Below are positions 11,320 to 11,464 of a stretch of DNA of 11,464 bases, piece by piece. The notes beneath the pieces are model-generated. The model worked only from the letters and a program-made list of their open reading frames with translations. It searched no databases and was not told the origin of the DNA. Every line of letters begins with the position of its first letter. The first letter of the stretch is position 1. The translations under genes and the position numbers were made by a program. The DNA comes from Cellulomonadaceae bacterium (GTDB lineage Bacteria > Actinomycetota > Actinomycetes > Actinomycetales > Cellulomonadaceae), in contig JAITCS010000111.1 in NCBI GenBank assembly GCA_031282935.1, forward strand, positions 1-11,464, in the 5' to 3' direction.

Positions 11320-11464
11320 TTACTCGGCCGCCGTTTGGCCGACAACCACCAGAGTATCCACATCAAGGGCTTCTTCCCCAGATGCCAGCGCAGGTTGGTT
11401 CGCATCGGCGATATTATCGGCGTTTTCCGGCTCGTTGGTGTCGTTATTGAGCGCCTCAGCCTCC
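11320..11464 (-). CDS. gyrA: DNA gyrase subunit A, C-terminal tail (5' part outside window)
   Basis: Only the last 47 codons and the stop are present. The residues are an acidic, Asn/Glu/Asp/Ala-rich tail ending VVVGQTAAE, with no part of the beta-pinwheel or catalytic domain in view. Such disordered acidic tails are normal at the end of GyrA and vary between species. The identification rests mainly on context: a DUF3566 gene 21 bases downstream and then tRNA-Ile, which is the conserved actinobacterial order gyrB-gyrA-DUF3566-tRNA-Ile. If correct, this is the subunit that cuts and rejoins DNA during supercoiling. The sequence itself does not prove it. Confidence 0.75.
   Translation of the reverse strand, partial: EAEALNNDTNEPENADNIADANQPALASGEEALDVDTLVVVGQTAAE

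Overview
This is a high-GC (about 60% by eye), gene-dense window whose gene content points to an Actinomycetota chromosome, probably a small-genome Actinomycetales-type organism. The evidence is the actinobacterial arrangement of a tad locus (CpaE/Ssd-like, TadA, TadB, TadC, DUF4244-type Flp pilin, TadE, 'helicase/secretion neighbourhood' TadE-like), the gyrA - DUF3566 - tRNA-Ile linkage at the right edge, TANNNT-type -10 boxes, and genes that look leaderless. No species can be named from the sequence alone.

Left part (1-4432, + strand): a tight tad operon, with stop/start overlaps or 1-base gaps between ssd, tadA, tadB and tadC. A 233-base leader full of hairpins and repeats follows, then three surface-pilus structural genes: a 62-residue Flp pilin with a clear class IV-type prepilin cleavage site, a TadE-like pseudopilin and a TadE/TadG-like protein. 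TadA (ATPase) with TadB/TadC (platform) should drive assembly of the Flp fibre, and Ssd/CpaE should position the machine. A nearly perfect 32-bp inverted repeat (31/32) brackets the three pilin genes, and a second repeat family begins on the stop codon of the last one. Neither the DEAD/DEAH helicase that usually accompanies this locus nor a prepilin peptidase lies inside the window.

Middle part (4433-9193): housekeeping and accessory genes. A LysR-type regulator (-) is divergent from a small three-segment membrane protein of unknown function (+), with a T-N11-A operator candidate between them. A convergent spacer with a long dyad follows. Next come a low-molecular-weight tyrosine phosphatase (-, apparently leaderless), a membrane-anchored alpha/beta hydrolase (-), a voltage-sensor-like potassium channel (+) with an atypical TVGVGS filter, and a VanZ-like membrane protein (-).

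Right part (9194-11464): tRNA-Ala(UGC) (-) with promoter and terminator, tRNA-Leu(CAG) (+), a secreted Ig-like plus sortase-like protein (-), tRNA-Ile(GAU) (-), a DUF3566 membrane protein (-) and the last 47 codons of gyrA (-). The gyrA linkage suggests, by family knowledge only, that the region lies near the chromosomal origin. The most interesting items are the inverted-repeat-bracketed pilin cassette with its structured leader, the non-canonical K+ channel filter, the divergent sortase-like protein lodged between tRNA genes, and the structured spacer at 5902-5988. No CRISPR array, transposase or phage gene was seen.
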